Shown: positions 24,485 to 33,782 of the stretch, one piece after another
Position numbering within the stretch: the stretch's first letter is position 1
Layout: each line of letters starts with the position of its first letter
Assembly (NCBI RefSeq): GCF_001613305.1
Contig: NZ_BDCC01000050.1
Location: forward strand, 40,301-104,300
From: Nocardia vaccinii NBRC 15922
GTDB taxonomy: Bacteria > Actinomycetota > Actinomycetes > Mycobacteriales > Mycobacteriaceae
Reading direction: 5' to 3'
Length of the DNA stretch: 64,000 nt
Notes under the pieces: model-generated
Seen by the model: the letters and a program-made list of their open reading frames with translations, nothing else
Databases searched by the model: none
Told to the model about the DNA's origin: nothing
Program-made: the position numbers and the translations under genes

Positions 24485-25501
24485 ATGCCTGGCGTGAATA
24501 TTGTTTCGGCGGCCGGATCGGTTCGCAGAAGTCGATCTGTGGCGTATGTCGTTGCCTTGGTCGTGGCGGTGGTGGTGCCGTTGTGCGCATCTCCATCGAT
24601 CGCGAACGCACAAGCCACCGTCGACCACGTCACTCGAATCTCCGCGCAGCGCGAGGAGATATACGTGCAGTCTCCGGCGATGCAGCGGATCGTCCAGCTC
24701 GATGTGCTGCTGCCCGCCAATCAGGGGTCGTCCCGCCCGACCCTGTATCTGCTGGACGGAAACGGTGCGTCCAATACCGAGGGGCAGAGCACCTGGGCCA
24801 TGCGCGGTGGCGCCGTGCAGTTCTTCGCCGACAAGCCCGTCAACGTCGTGATGCCGGTCGGCGGACCCGGAAGCTTCTACACCGACTGGGAGAAGGACGA
24901 CCCGAAACTGGGGCACAACAAGTGGGAAACCTTTCTCACCGTCGAGTTGCCGCCGTTGGTGAACGGCTTGCTGAAAGGCAACGGCGTCAACGCGATCGGC
25001 GGTGTCTCGATGGGCGCACAGGCCGCCGCGACATTGACCGTCCGCAATCCCGCCCTGTACCGGGCACTGGCCACCTTCAGCGGCTGCCTGTATTCGAGTA
25101 ACGCCGGGCAATTGTCGGTGCGCCCGGTGGTCATCTCCGACGGCGGAAATCCGGACAACATGTGGGGCCCCGCGACCGACCCGCAGTGGAAAGCGCACGA
25201 CCCCAGCGCGCACCTGGACCAACTGCGCGGCAAACCGGTCTTCGTCTACACCGGTACCGGGGTGGTCGGGCCCGCCGACGCCAACTTCGACCCCAGCTTC
25301 ACGTACCCGGCCACCTTGACCGAATCGATCGCGATCGAGCAGGCCGCGCACGACTGCACCATCTCGATCCTGGCGGCGATGAAACTGGTCGGCCTACATC
25401 CCCAGGTCGACTGGAACGCGATCGGCACCCATTCCTGGCCCTATTGGAAGGACGCCCTGCCCAAGTCCTGGCCGACCCTGGCAGCCGGTCTGGGGGTCTG
25501 A
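24485..25501 (+). CDS. Secreted mycolyltransferase / antigen 85-like esterase
   Basis: 338 residues. The signal peptide is a basic N-terminus (SVRRSRS), a hydrophobic stretch (VAYVVALVVAVVVPLCA) and a probable cleavage after IANA. The esterase domain has PTLYLLDGNGASNTEGQSTWAM, VMPVGGPGSFYTDW, the nucleophile in GGVSMGAQAA, and the catalytic His in THSWPYWKDALP, the typical ending of antigen 85 proteins. It would transfer mycolates to trehalose or arabinogalactan outside the membrane, which places the host among mycolic-acid bacteria. ATG 24485 is preferred; GTG 24494 is possible. Confidence 0.88.
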   Translation: MPGVNIVSAAGSVRRSRSVAYVVALVVAVVVPLCASPSIANAQATVDHVTRISAQREEIYVQSPAMQRIVQLDVLLPANQGSSRPTLYLLDGNGASNTEGQSTWAMRGGAVQFFADKPVNVVMPVGGPGSFYTDWEKDDPKLGHNKWETFLTVELPPLVNGLLKGNGVNAIGGVSMGAQAAATLTVRNPALYRALATFSGCLYSSNAGQLSVRPVVISDGGNPDNMWGPATDPQWKAHDPSAHLDQLRGKPVFVYTGTGVVGPADANFDPSFTYPATLTESIAIEQAAHDCTISILAAMKLVGLHPQVDWNAIGTHSWPYWKDALPKSWPTLAAGLGV

Positions 25502-25542
25502 TCGCGCACGACACATGCCCCCGCTGTAACTGCCCGCACGGC

Positions 25543-25570
25543 GCCCTGTGTCCCCCATCGGACGCAGGGC
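25543..25570. terminator. Bidirectional stem-loop between convergent genes
   Basis: GCCCTGTGTCC (25543-25553) pairs with GGACGCAGGGC (25560-25570), 11 bp with one G-T wobble. It sits between the stops of the mycolyltransferase (25501) and the convergent DUF445 gene (25630) and could terminate both. Confidence 0.6.
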
Positions 25571-25629
25571 CGCCGCTGGTTGAAATGTAATGCAGTTCAG
25601 TGAGACCCGCTGCGATAACGACGGGACGA

Positions 25630-26844
25630 TCAGCTGAGCAGGAGGTGAACCTGGAGTTCACCGACCAGGAAGCCGAGAATGCCGCCGATGGCCACGAGCT
25701 TCCATTCGTCCTGTTTGAATGCCGGGCGCAGCAGGCCCTCGTATTCCGAATCGGTGAGGTCGCGGGTTTTCTCGACGACGAGGTTGCGCAGGTCCAGGGT
25801 GCGCATGGCCTGTTCCTCGAAACCGGCTGCGGCGCTGCGGATATAGGCGAGCATCTCGGGGACCGTATCGCGTTTGAGTGCGGCGATGGTGTCGCCGGCG
25901 ACCAGGGTGACCAGCGGCCGGGCGGGGGCGGATTGGGCGTCGATGAATTCGCCCATCCGCCGGGACAGGATCGCGGCCAGCCGGTCGGCGCGTTCGCCGT
26001 CCAGGATCGATTCCAGCATTCTTGCGGGAGTGAGGATTTCGGTGGCGATCAGGTTGCCGTAGTCGTTGCAGACCTCTTCGCGTCGTTTGTGGAACAGGCC
26101 CTGCCACGGCACGATGCCCAGAATCCACCGCCGGTTCACCGGACGGAAGATCATCTGCAGCGCAAGCCAATCCGTACTCAGCCCGGTGATGCCACCGAAC
26201 AGCGGCATCAACATCGGCGAATGGGTGAACGCCCAGGTGAACATCTGCACGAAACCCAGCACCGTGCCGAACAGCAGCCCCGAGCGCACGATGAACCGCA
26301 GTTCGTTGGTCCCGATGTCACGCACCAACTTCACCAGCAACGCCTTGTCGTTGACGAGCGTATCGATCGCGATGGCGCGCAGGTCCATCACGTGCTCGAG
26401 GTTGACGCGCAGATCGGTCGCGATGTCGTCGATCAGGGCGGGCACGTCACGCTGCACGCGCGCGATCATGGCCGTGCGCGCGAACTCCGGCATGGTCACC
26501 CAGATTCGCGGTTCGTAGCGCATCATCAGCTCGTGCACCATGTGCGCTACGGACTCGTTCAGGGGTTCGCGCAGCGTAGTGGTGAGTTCGGCGATATCGA
26601 TGCGGCTCAGCAGTTCCCGGGGATCGATGAGCCGGGTGAACATCAGATCCACCGCGACGGTCGCCATCCGCGGCGCGGCTTTGGGAACCACGCCCTGCCA
26701 GCCCAGCCACGGCCGGATGCCGATGAATTCCAGTGGCCGGAACAGCATTTCCACCGCGACCAGTTTGGTGGTCCACCCGATGAGTGCGGCAACGATCGGT
26801 ATCGAGCAGTACAGCGTCCAGTGCTGGAGGAAATCGTCGATCAC
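25630..26844 (-). CDS. DUF445 membrane protein (YheB-like)
   Basis: 404 residues, normal length. It has membrane segments at the N-terminus (YCSIPIVAALIGWTTKLVAVEMLF), in the centre (SGLLFGTVLGFVQMFTW) and at the very C-terminus (AIGGILGFLVGELQVHLLL). Two related modules carry ALIGWTTKLVAVEMLFRPLEFIG and GITGLSTDWLALQMIFRPVNRRW, the hallmark repeat of the family, each followed by a long amphipathic helical region. Start is GTG 26844 with GGAG 8 nt upstream. Function unknown in the family; a membrane-tethered structural role has been suggested for Bacillus homologues. Confidence 0.85.
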   Translation of the reverse strand: MIDDFLQHWTLYCSIPIVAALIGWTTKLVAVEMLFRPLEFIGIRPWLGWQGVVPKAAPRMATVAVDLMFTRLIDPRELLSRIDIAELTTTLREPLNESVAHMVHELMMRYEPRIWVTMPEFARTAMIARVQRDVPALIDDIATDLRVNLEHVMDLRAIAIDTLVNDKALLVKLVRDIGTNELRFIVRSGLLFGTVLGFVQMFTWAFTHSPMLMPLFGGITGLSTDWLALQMIFRPVNRRWILGIVPWQGLFHKRREEVCNDYGNLIATEILTPARMLESILDGERADRLAAILSRRMGEFIDAQSAPARPLVTLVAGDTIAALKRDTVPEMLAYIRSAAAGFEEQAMRTLDLRNLVVEKTRDLTDSEYEGLLRPAFKQDEWKLVAIGGILGFLVGELQVHLLLS

Positions 26845-26949
26845 GCAACCGCTCCGAGCGCGAGGGATGAATCTGAGCCCACGGCGGAACAGTAACAGGT
26901 TTCTAACGATGGGCCGGGAGACGGCCGGGTGATGCGCGGGCGAGTGCTA

Positions 26950-27384
26950 TCACGCCGACGGCGCGACGAACATGTAGCCCTTCTCCTCCTCGCGCCGTCG
27001 AATCCGCCACTGCCCGTCGACCCGGACGAAGGTGTCCAGGTACCACAGCCCGCACAGCATCAGGCTCTGCTTACCCGCCGCATCGGCGACCAGCATCGGG
27101 TTGTGGCACAGCGTGCGTCCGGTTGCGGTATCCCCGTCGACGCTGATCGACGAGTTGCTGATCAGGTGCTGGAAAGCCAGGAAATTCGGCAGCATGGTCG
27201 CAAGAAACTCCTTGGTGGACACCAGATCTCCCGCGGAACCGCCCATCGCGCTGTAGTCGATGTACGCGTCCGGGGTGAACACCTCGTCCAGCAGATCCCA
27301 CTGCCGGGTATCGACGGCGTGCGAATACCGCACCATCAGATCCTGGATCTCCAGCCGATCGGAAATTTCTTGCAGCGACAACAT
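26950..27384 (-). CDS. SnoaL-like / NTF2-fold protein
   Basis: 144 residues of the SnoaL_4 type: LQEISDRLEIQDLMVRYSHAVDTRQWDLLDEVFTPDAYIDYSAMGG at the N-terminus, FLATMLPNFLAFQHLISNSSISVDGDTATGRTLCHNPM in the middle, and GLWYLDTFVRVDGQWRIRRREEEKGYMF at the end. The cone-shaped fold serves as cyclase, dehydratase or ring-hydroxylase small subunit; the precise reaction cannot be read here. Start ATG 27384 has GGAGG 5 nt upstream. Confidence 0.85.
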   Translation of the reverse strand: MLSLQEISDRLEIQDLMVRYSHAVDTRQWDLLDEVFTPDAYIDYSAMGGSAGDLVSTKEFLATMLPNFLAFQHLISNSSISVDGDTATGRTLCHNPMLVADAAGKQSLMLCGLWYLDTFVRVDGQWRIRRREEEKGYMFVAPSA

Positions 27385-27529
27385 GATTACCTCCGGGTAG
27401 CGCCGAGTGTGAACATGTCATCAGCGATCGTGCTCCGCGGTGCCGGTTTCGGCGAATTACGTGCTGCGGGGCCGGATCACCGGCGGGTGGACGGGATTTC
27501 CGCCGCGGCGTTGTCTCGGGCGCGGTGCC

Positions 27530-28294
27530 TCACGACTGTGAGCGAGTGATTCGAGCCTGCATCGCGGCGAGGCGGTCGGCGAACTCCGGGGAATCCAGTG
27601 ACTCCAGTTGCGGCGCGATCTCGGCGTCGACGGCGTCGGCGTGGGCGGGCAGTTCGCGGGTGGTCCGGAGCGTGCGTTTGGTGGCGATGAGCAGGTCGCG
27701 CGGCGCGTCGGCGGCGGGCTGGGCGTAGGCGACGGCGGCGGCGACGAGAGCCTCGTGATCGCCGAGTACGACTCGGTGCACCAGTCCGGCGGTTTGGGCG
27801 GCTTCGGCGTCGAGGATCTCGCCGAACAGGGTCATGGCGGCGGTGCGCTGGGGGCCCAGAGCCCGCTGCGCCATCCACGTCATACCGCCGCCGGGGTGAA
27901 GTCCGAGCTGCAGGAAGCGGGCGTCGAAGCGGGCGCGGGGACCAGCGATGCGGACATCGGCCGCCAGCGCGAGGTTGAGCCCCGCGCCCACCGCCGCGCC
28001 CCCGACCGCCGCGATGGTCGGCAACGCGCAGTTGGCGACGGCGAGGAATCCCGCGTAGACCTCCCGCAGACCTTGCTCCCGTGCCGCACCCAGCACCGTG
28101 AGATCGGCCCCGGCGCAGAACGCGGGAGGCGTTCCGGTGACGACCAGCGCATGAACGTCCCGGTCGTGCTCCGCATCCGCGACCGCGGTCGCCAATCCCG
28201 CCGACAGCTCCCGGGTCAACGCATTGCGTCGTTCCGGATCATGCACCGTGACAACAGCAACCTTGCCCTGCCGTTCCACCAGGATCTCAGCCAT
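27530..28294 (-). CDS. Enoyl-CoA hydratase/isomerase family protein
   Basis: 254-residue crotonase. It has VVTVHDPERRNALT, the CoA-binding GTPPAFCAGADLTVLG, and the second oxyanion-hole segment AVGGAAVGAGLNLALAADVRIAGP. The catalytic Glu positions of classical enoyl-CoA hydratase are not both obvious (RFLQLGLHPGGGMTW), so isomerase or another crotonase reaction is possible. It stands alone between the SnoaL-like gene and the ribose cluster. Confidence 0.87.
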   Translation of the reverse strand: MAEILVERQGKVAVVTVHDPERRNALTRELSAGLATAVADAEHDRDVHALVVTGTPPAFCAGADLTVLGAAREQGLREVYAGFLAVANCALPTIAAVGGAAVGAGLNLALAADVRIAGPRARFDARFLQLGLHPGGGMTWMAQRALGPQRTAAMTLFGEILDAEAAQTAGLVHRVVLGDHEALVAAAVAYAQPAADAPRDLLIATKRTLRTTRELPAHADAVDAEIAPQLESLDSPEFADRLAAMQARITRSQS

Positions 28295-28365
28295 TCGGGG
28301 ATCGTATGCGACGCGAACGTCGTTCGGGCATCCAGCCCGTGCCCGGCATGTCCGGGATGCTGTGG

Positions 28366-28755
28366 TCAGGACCAGGGGACCCCGGCGCGTAACAGGACGT
28401 TGGCGTAGGGCCGGGCCTCGCCGGTGCGTACTACGAAGCGGCAGTCGGCGATGCGGGATTTGAAGGAGTCGTGGTCGAGCAGCTCGGCGTGCAGATTTTC
28501 GGTGAGAAGGGCTGCGGCGTCCGGGTTTTCGGCGGTGACCTCGCGGCTGGCCCAGGCGGCTTCGACGGTCACCTCGTGCAGGACGAGATTCAGGATCGGC
28601 TCGAAGCGGGGGAATCCGTAGGAGATGCCGAGGTCGATGACGGGGACGGTGGCGGGTACCGGGAGGCCGGAGTCGCTGATCGCGAACAAATCGGTGTGGC
28701 GTAGGCCGGTCAGGGCCGCGGCCAGTTCGGCGTGGATGATTCCGGTGGTGCGCAT
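28366..28755 (-). CDS. rbsD: D-ribose pyranase
   Basis: Interconverts beta-pyran and beta-furan forms of D-ribose so the kinase can use it. 129 residues. It has MRTTGIIHAELAAALTGLRHTD with the catalytic His, ISDSGLPVPATVPVIDLGISYGFPRF, and the C-terminal ARPYANVLLRAGV. The frame extends to a GTG at 28791 overlapping the rbsK stop, but AGGAG 5 nt before ATG 28755 and homology fix the start there. Last gene of the ribose operon. Confidence 0.9.
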   Translation of the reverse strand: MRTTGIIHAELAAALTGLRHTDLFAISDSGLPVPATVPVIDLGISYGFPRFEPILNLVLHEVTVEAAWASREVTAENPDAAALLTENLHAELLDHDSFKSRIADCRFVVRTGEARPYANVLLRAGVPWS

Positions 28756-28787
28756 GGGTCTCCTGGTCTGCGTGGCGGGTGCTCGGA

Positions 28788-29735
28788 TCACGAAGTGAGC
28801 GGGCTGGATCGCGGTACCGCCGCGAGTGCGGCCGCGATCCGGTCACCGGTGGGATACGAGGCGTGTGTGCCGGGGGACTGCACCGCGAGGGCGCCCGCGG
28901 CGGTGGCGAAGGCGACGGCCCCGCCGAGTTCGGCGCCCTCGGCGAGGGCGGTGGCCAGGGCCCCGACGAAGGCGTCGCCGGCGCCGGTCGAATCAACCGT
29001 ATCCACGTGGGGCGCAGGCTGATAGGCGCCGATCACCGGCGATCCGGCCACGCTCTGCGCCCATACCGAACCGGCTGCGCCCAGCGTCGCCACCACCGAT
29101 GGCACGCCGCGCAGACACAGTGCCCGGACCTGCGCGAATGCCTTTTCGGGAGTTTCGGGGACCGAACCGCTCACCGCCGCCAATTCGGATTCGTTGACGA
29201 TCAGCGGATCGCAGCGGCGTAGCAGATCTTCGGACAGCCGCATCGCGGGCGCCGCGTTGAGAATGAACCGCCGGGCCCGTGTGGAAATCCAATCGACCAC
29301 GCGCACAGGGATTTCCAGTTGTGCCACCACGACCTGCGCCGTCTCGAGCAGTCCGGCCTCGACGGTCAGTCCGTCCAGTCCGGATTCGCTCTCCCAACCG
29401 AAGTTGGCCCCGGGATCCACCACGATCTGGTTCTCCCCGCCGGCCACGGTGATATACGCGGTGCCGGTCCGGCTGTCGGGCACCTCGCGAACCGCCGTGA
29501 GGCCGATGCCATACTCCAGCAACGACTTCCACAGTCCGGGATCGGCATCCGCACCCACCCGGGCGACGAATTCCACCCGGCCTCCGGCCCGTGCGGCGGC
29601 GACGGCCTGATTGGATCCCTTGCCGCCCAGATTCGTTCGCGACCGCAACGCCAGCACCGTCTCCCCGGGCGCGGGCAACCGTTCGACCTCGCTCACCACA
29701 TCCACATTCACCGAACCCACCACGACAACGGTCAC
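28788..29735 (-). CDS. rbsK: Ribokinase
   Basis: 315-residue PfkB kinase converting ribose to ribose-5-phosphate. The N-terminal VVVGSVNVDVVSEVERLPAPGETV and RTNLGGKGSNQAVAAARAGGRV are the ribokinase form of signature 1; VNESELAAVSG lies in the centre; DSTGAGDAFVGALATAL holds the catalytic Asp. It overlaps the ATPase gene upstream by 4 nt. Its position with rbsD and a ribose-type importer makes the substrate assignment firm. Confidence 0.93.
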   Translation of the reverse strand: MTVVVVGSVNVDVVSEVERLPAPGETVLALRSRTNLGGKGSNQAVAAARAGGRVEFVARVGADADPGLWKSLLEYGIGLTAVREVPDSRTGTAYITVAGGENQIVVDPGANFGWESESGLDGLTVEAGLLETAQVVVAQLEIPVRVVDWISTRARRFILNAAPAMRLSEDLLRRCDPLIVNESELAAVSGSVPETPEKAFAQVRALCLRGVPSVVATLGAAGSVWAQSVAGSPVIGAYQPAPHVDTVDSTGAGDAFVGALATALAEGAELGGAVAFATAAGALAVQSPGTHASYPTGDRIAAALAAVPRSSPLTS

Positions 29736-30547
29736 GATGCCGCCTCGGAGGCCGTTGTGATGTCGTCGACCCGGACGTCCCCGTCCCGCGAGGCTGCCGG
29801 ATCTCCGGGAATCGCGCCGGTGATGAGACCGACGAGCCGATCCCCGTCGACTTCCGAGATCCGATGTGAGGCAACGGTTCTGCCCCGGCGCAGGACCACG
29901 ACGTTATCGCAGACGCGCATCACCTGAGCCAGGTCGTGGCTGATGATGAGCACCGTGACGCCGCGATCGCGCAATCCTCGGACCAGTTTCTCCACCGCGG
30001 CGGTTTCCCGGACGCCCAGTGCGGCGGTGGGCTCGTCCATGATCACCATGGCCTTGCCCCAGGCGACCGCGCGGGCGATGGCGATGGATTGGCGCTGGCC
30101 GCCGCTCATCCGGCGCACGGTGGTGCGGACCGAGGGCACGTCGACGTCCAACTCGCGCATGATCTCCCCGCTGCGCGCGATCATGCCGCGGCGGTTGACG
30201 ATTCCGAGCGGATACACCAGTTCCCGATTGAGGAACAGGTTCTGCCACACCGTCAGATCATCGATCAGGGCCAGATCCTGGTAGACGGTTTCGATCCCCA
30301 TCTTGCGCGCATCCTCGGGGGAGCGCAGCCGCACCGGTTCGCCGCGGAACAGGATCTGACCGGTGTCGGGGGACTGCACGCCGGTCAGGCAGCGCACCAG
30401 CGTGGATTTCCCGGCTCCGTTGTCGCCGACGAGCGCGGTGACCTCGCCTTCCGGGATGCGTAGCGACACCCCGCCCAGCGCGCGTACCGAGTCGAAGGAT
30501 TTGGTCAGGTCCCTGGCCTCGAGTAGAGGAACGGACTGAATGTTCAT
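29732..30547 (-). CDS. Ribose-type ABC transporter ATPase, single domain
   Basis: 271 residues with one nucleotide-binding domain: Walker A GDNGAGKST, YQDLALIDDLTVWQNLFLNRE, signature MSGGQRQ, Walker B MVIMDEPTAAL, switch VLIISHD. As in the fructose-type cluster, the ATPase is half the size of enteric RbsA and would act as a homodimer. It starts 9 nt after the permease stop and overlaps rbsK by 4 nt. Confidence 0.92.
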   Translation of the reverse strand: MNIQSVPLLEARDLTKSFDSVRALGGVSLRIPEGEVTALVGDNGAGKSTLVRCLTGVQSPDTGQILFRGEPVRLRSPEDARKMGIETVYQDLALIDDLTVWQNLFLNRELVYPLGIVNRRGMIARSGEIMRELDVDVPSVRTTVRRMSGGQRQSIAIARAVAWGKAMVIMDEPTAALGVRETAAVEKLVRGLRDRGVTVLIISHDLAQVMRVCDNVVVLRRGRTVASHRISEVDGDRLVGLITGAIPGDPAASRDGDVRVDDITTASEAAS

Positions 30548-30556
30548 GGGGTGCGC

Positions 30557-31552
30557 CTACTTTCGGAACCGGGAGATCCCGGCGGCCAGCAGCAGCACCG
30601 CGCCGACCGCGACCGGCTGGTAGTACTGCGAGATGCCCAGGATGGTGAACCCATTGATCAGCGAGGTGAACAGCACCGCACCCGCGACAGTGCCCAGCAC
30701 CGACGCCTTTCCGCCGGCCAGCGACGATCCGCCGAGCACCACCGCCGCAATCGAACTCAGCAGATAGGTGGTCTGCAGCGAGGGATCCGCACCGCCGTTG
30801 CGCGCCACGAGCATCACCCCGGCGACCCCGCACAGCAGTCCGGACATCGCGTAGGCGAACAGCCGGATGCGATTCACCGCGATACCGGTATCGCGCGCGG
30901 CCTCCAGACGTCCGCCGGTGGCCAGCAGATGGGTGCCGATCCGGGTGCGGAAGATGATGCCCGCCACCACGAGTGCCGCGATCAGCGCCAGCAGCCAGAA
31001 CCAGCGCACCGGACCGATGCCGTCCAGCGCGAGTTTCTGCAGGAAGGCCGAATTGACCGCCGTGGTATTGCCGTGCGTCAGTAGCAATGTCAAGCCGCTG
31101 AGCACACTGAGCATGCCCAGGGTGACCACGAAATCGGTCATGTGCAGCCGTCCGACCAGTACGCCGTTGATCACGCCGACGACCAGTCCGCCCACGATCG
31201 CCACGACGATGCCGACCGCGATCGGATAGCCGTGGCTGGTCGTGTAGCCCAATAGTGCTGCGGCCCAAGGCAGATTCGCGCCCACCGACAGATCGATGCC
31301 GCCGGCGGTGACCGCGAACTGCTGCCCCAGCGCCAGCACGGTCAGGATCGACGCGGACACCAGCAGGTCACCGATATTGGCCAGGGTCAGGAAGTCCGGC
31401 GTGGCGATGAAGAAGGCCACCCAGAGCAGGACCAGCGCGATCGGCGCCGCGTATTCGGCGAGCTTGGCCGGGATTTCGGTGCGCCCCTCACGCGTACCGA
31501 CTTCCGCGGCGCCGCCCGGATCGGCGGGTGCGATATCTGCCGTGGAGCTCAC
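30557..31552 (-). CDS. rbsC: Ribose-type ABC transporter permease
   Basis: 331 residues, polytopic. Family motifs are LTVLALGQQFAVTAGGIDLSVGANL, DFVVTLGMLSVLSGLTLLLTHG, the ATPase-coupling loop RLEAARDTGIAVNRIRL, and AVVLGGSSLAGGKASVLGTVAGAVLFTSLINGFTILG. It overlaps the binding-protein gene by 4 nt and precedes the ATPase. Confidence 0.92.
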   Translation of the reverse strand: MSSTADIAPADPGGAAEVGTREGRTEIPAKLAEYAAPIALVLLWVAFFIATPDFLTLANIGDLLVSASILTVLALGQQFAVTAGGIDLSVGANLPWAAALLGYTTSHGYPIAVGIVVAIVGGLVVGVINGVLVGRLHMTDFVVTLGMLSVLSGLTLLLTHGNTTAVNSAFLQKLALDGIGPVRWFWLLALIAALVVAGIIFRTRIGTHLLATGGRLEAARDTGIAVNRIRLFAYAMSGLLCGVAGVMLVARNGGADPSLQTTYLLSSIAAVVLGGSSLAGGKASVLGTVAGAVLFTSLINGFTILGISQYYQPVAVGAVLLLAAGISRFRK

Positions 31553-32565
31553 TTGTTCAGGAGTCCTTCCAGCGGGTTGTCGAAGGTGACGATCGGCCGC
31601 GGGAACGCCGTGATCTGTTGATCCACATTGTCCTTGCCGATGAACGCGATCGGGGAGACCACGCGGTCGGGCAGCTTCTTCCCCTGATGCTGTGCCAGGC
31701 AGCCCTGCACCGCGAGTTGCCCTTCGGCATAAGGGTATTGGGTGACGGTGCCGTAGAGGGTGCCCGCCTTGACCGCGTCCAGCGCGGCCTGGATGCCGTC
31801 GACGGAGATCACCTTGATCTGCCCGGTGCGGCCCGCGTTCTTGATCGCCTGCGCCGCGCCCAGGCCCATGGTGTCGTTGGCGGAGAAGATGCCGGTGATA
31901 TCCGGATGCGCCTTCAGGATCGCCTCGGTGACCTGCAGGCCCTTGTCCTGCTCGTAATCCGCGGGCGCCTCCTGGACGATGTCCAGCTTGCCCGCGACGG
32001 CCTCGGCGAAGCCCTTGTCGCGGTTGATGCCGTTCTGCTCACCGGCGATCCCCTGCAGAACCGCGACCTTGCCCGTGCCGCCGAGGGCTTCGAGCAGTTT
32101 CTGGCCCGCGGTCCTACCGGCCTCGACATTGTCCGAACCGATGAAACTCGCGTAGGAGACCCCGGCGGCCTTGGAAGCGGCCGGGTCGATCTGGGTGTCC
32201 AGATCGAGGATCGGGATGTTCTTGCGGGCGACCGCGGTGAGTGGGGTGATGACGTTGGTGCCGTTCACCGGCACGACCCCGAAGCAGCCGAAGCCCTGCG
32301 CGGCCATGGTGGAGATCTGCGCGTTCTCCCCGTCGGCGTCCGTTTCGGACTGCCCGGCCTGCACGGTGACCTTGACGCCGAGCTTGGCCGCCTCGGCCAT
32401 GGCCCCGTCGCGCAACGCCGCCCAGTAGGGGTTGGTGAAGTTGCGGGTGACGATGGCGATCTTGAAATCCCCGGAGCTGCTGTGATCGCCACGCCCGCAG
32501 GCGGCCGCGGCGAGCGCGCCGACGAGAACAAGCGGCGCCATCGCACGCCTGAATCGAGCATTCAT
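31549..32565 (-). CDS. rbsB: Ribose-type binding lipoprotein
   Basis: 338 residues, extracytoplasmic. Signal MNARFRRAMAPLVLVGALAAAACGRG has a lipobox with the lipidated Cys at about residue 23. The mature fold: IAIVTRNFTNPYWAALRDGAMAEAAKLGVKVTV, GFGCFGVVPVNGTNV, ILDLDTQIDPAASKAAG, IFSANDTMGLGAAQAI, VISVDGIQAALDAVKAGTLYGTVTQYPY. ATG 32565 is preferred over in-frame GTG 32583 because it gives a normal signal peptide. First gene of the ribose operon, behind the palindromic operator. Confidence 0.9.
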   Translation of the reverse strand: MNARFRRAMAPLVLVGALAAAACGRGDHSSSGDFKIAIVTRNFTNPYWAALRDGAMAEAAKLGVKVTVQAGQSETDADGENAQISTMAAQGFGCFGVVPVNGTNVITPLTAVARKNIPILDLDTQIDPAASKAAGVSYASFIGSDNVEAGRTAGQKLLEALGGTGKVAVLQGIAGEQNGINRDKGFAEAVAGKLDIVQEAPADYEQDKGLQVTEAILKAHPDITGIFSANDTMGLGAAQAIKNAGRTGQIKVISVDGIQAALDAVKAGTLYGTVTQYPYAEGQLAVQGCLAQHQGKKLPDRVVSPIAFIGKDNVDQQITAFPRPIVTFDNPLEGLLNK

Positions 32566-32587
32566 GGGTGTTCGACCTATCACTCAA

Positions 32588-32614
32588 TTGATCAACTCGT
32601 GTTGATCAACACGA
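32588..32614. promoter_or_regulatory. Tandem ribose operators between rbsB and the LacI gene
   Basis: TCGTGTTGATCAACACGA at 32597-32614 is an 18-bp perfect palindrome, and a second TTGATCAA core lies at 32588-32595, 14 bp from the first core by centre. The site is 32-49 nt upstream of rbsB and about 100 nt upstream of the divergent LacI gene, so one regulator could control both. The TTGATCAA core fits LacI-family ribose repressors. Confidence 0.75.
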
Positions 32615-32710
32615 ATTGATGAGTAGTCTGTGACCTGAGTCACCGACTGTCAAGGGGTTGGGCGCAATAGCGTGGAATCGGACCGTGACCGAGAACGAGG
32701 AGAGATCCGA

Positions 32711-33715
32711 ATGGCAGTGACACGCGCGGATGTAGCGCGTCTGGCCGGTACCTCGCCCGCGTTGGTGAGCTACGTGCTCAACGGCGGGCCGCGTCAGGTC
32801 GCACCGGCGACCCGGGCGCGGATCGAGGCCGCCATCGCCGAACTGGGCTACCGGCCCAATATGTCCGCGCGCAGCCTGCGGATGAATCGCGGACACGCGC
32901 TGGGCATGGTGATCCCCGACGGCGCGAACCCGTTCTTCTCCGAACTGTCCGCGGTCATCGAGGCGGCCGCGTTCGCACGCGGGTATCCGTTGTTCGTCGG
33001 CAATGCCGCGGGTGATTCCGAACGCGAACAGGCGTATGTGCGGACGTTCATCGATCGGAGAGTCGAAGGGCTGCTCGCTATTTCATCGTCCTGGGAGACC
33101 GGCGTCGGCGATGCGTGCGCCGAGGCCGGGATGGCCCTGGTGGCCGTGGACCGCATCATCGATCCGGCCCGGTTCACGCACGTGATGTGCGATTCGGTGA
33201 GTGGTGCGCGGGCGGCGGTGAGCCATCTGATCGAGCACGGGCACCGCGAGATCGCCTGTCTGAGCGGACCGCACGTCTCCACGGCCGAGGATCGCGTGCA
33301 GGGGTACCGAAATGCCCTGTCCGCCGGTGGATTACCCGAAGGTCCCATCGTCCGGACGGATTTCGGCGGCGCGGCCGGGTACGGCGCCCTGTCCGAACTC
33401 CTCGCCGCACCCCGCCGCCCCACAGCGGTCTTCGTCACCAGCGACCTACAGGCGATGGGTATGCTCCGCGCCGCCTATGACGCCGGACTGCGCGTCCCCG
33501 ACGATTTGGCCGTGGTCGCCTTCGACGGCATCGAATACGCCCGCTACACCCGCCCCGGTCTGACCACCATGGTCCAGCCCACCCGCCGCATGGGCGAACT
33601 GGCGATACAACTATTGCTCGACCAGATCGACACCGGCACAACAGATCCCGGTGTGGTATCGCTGGAAGCCGGCCTGCGCACGCGCGGCTCGTGCGGATGT
33701 GCCGACGATTTCTGA
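32711..33715 (+). CDS. LacI-family ribose regulator
   Basis: 334 residues: HTH VTRADVARLAGTSPALVSYVLNGGPRQVAPATRARIEAAIAELGYRPN, hinge MSARSLR, and an effector domain (LGMVIPDGANPFFSELSAVIEAAA, AVDRIIDP, HREIACLSGPH, VVAFDGIEYARYTRPGLTTMVQP). ATG 32711 follows AGGAGAG. In the HTH the usual TVS is SPALVSYVLNG, as in one actinobacterial LacI subgroup. It faces the ribose operon and is its likely repressor; a C-terminal RTRGSCGC ending is normal. Confidence 0.92.
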   Translation: MAVTRADVARLAGTSPALVSYVLNGGPRQVAPATRARIEAAIAELGYRPNMSARSLRMNRGHALGMVIPDGANPFFSELSAVIEAAAFARGYPLFVGNAAGDSEREQAYVRTFIDRRVEGLLAISSSWETGVGDACAEAGMALVAVDRIIDPARFTHVMCDSVSGARAAVSHLIEHGHREIACLSGPHVSTAEDRVQGYRNALSAGGLPEGPIVRTDFGGAAGYGALSELLAAPRRPTAVFVTSDLQAMGMLRAAYDAGLRVPDDLAVVAFDGIEYARYTRPGLTTMVQPTRRMGELAIQLLLDQIDTGTTDPGVVSLEAGLRTRGSCGCADDF

Positions 33716-33782
33716 CCGGAATCAGGAACCCCGTACGATCGCCGGCTGCACGGCCCGGCGATCTCGCGTCCCCCGGAACTGG

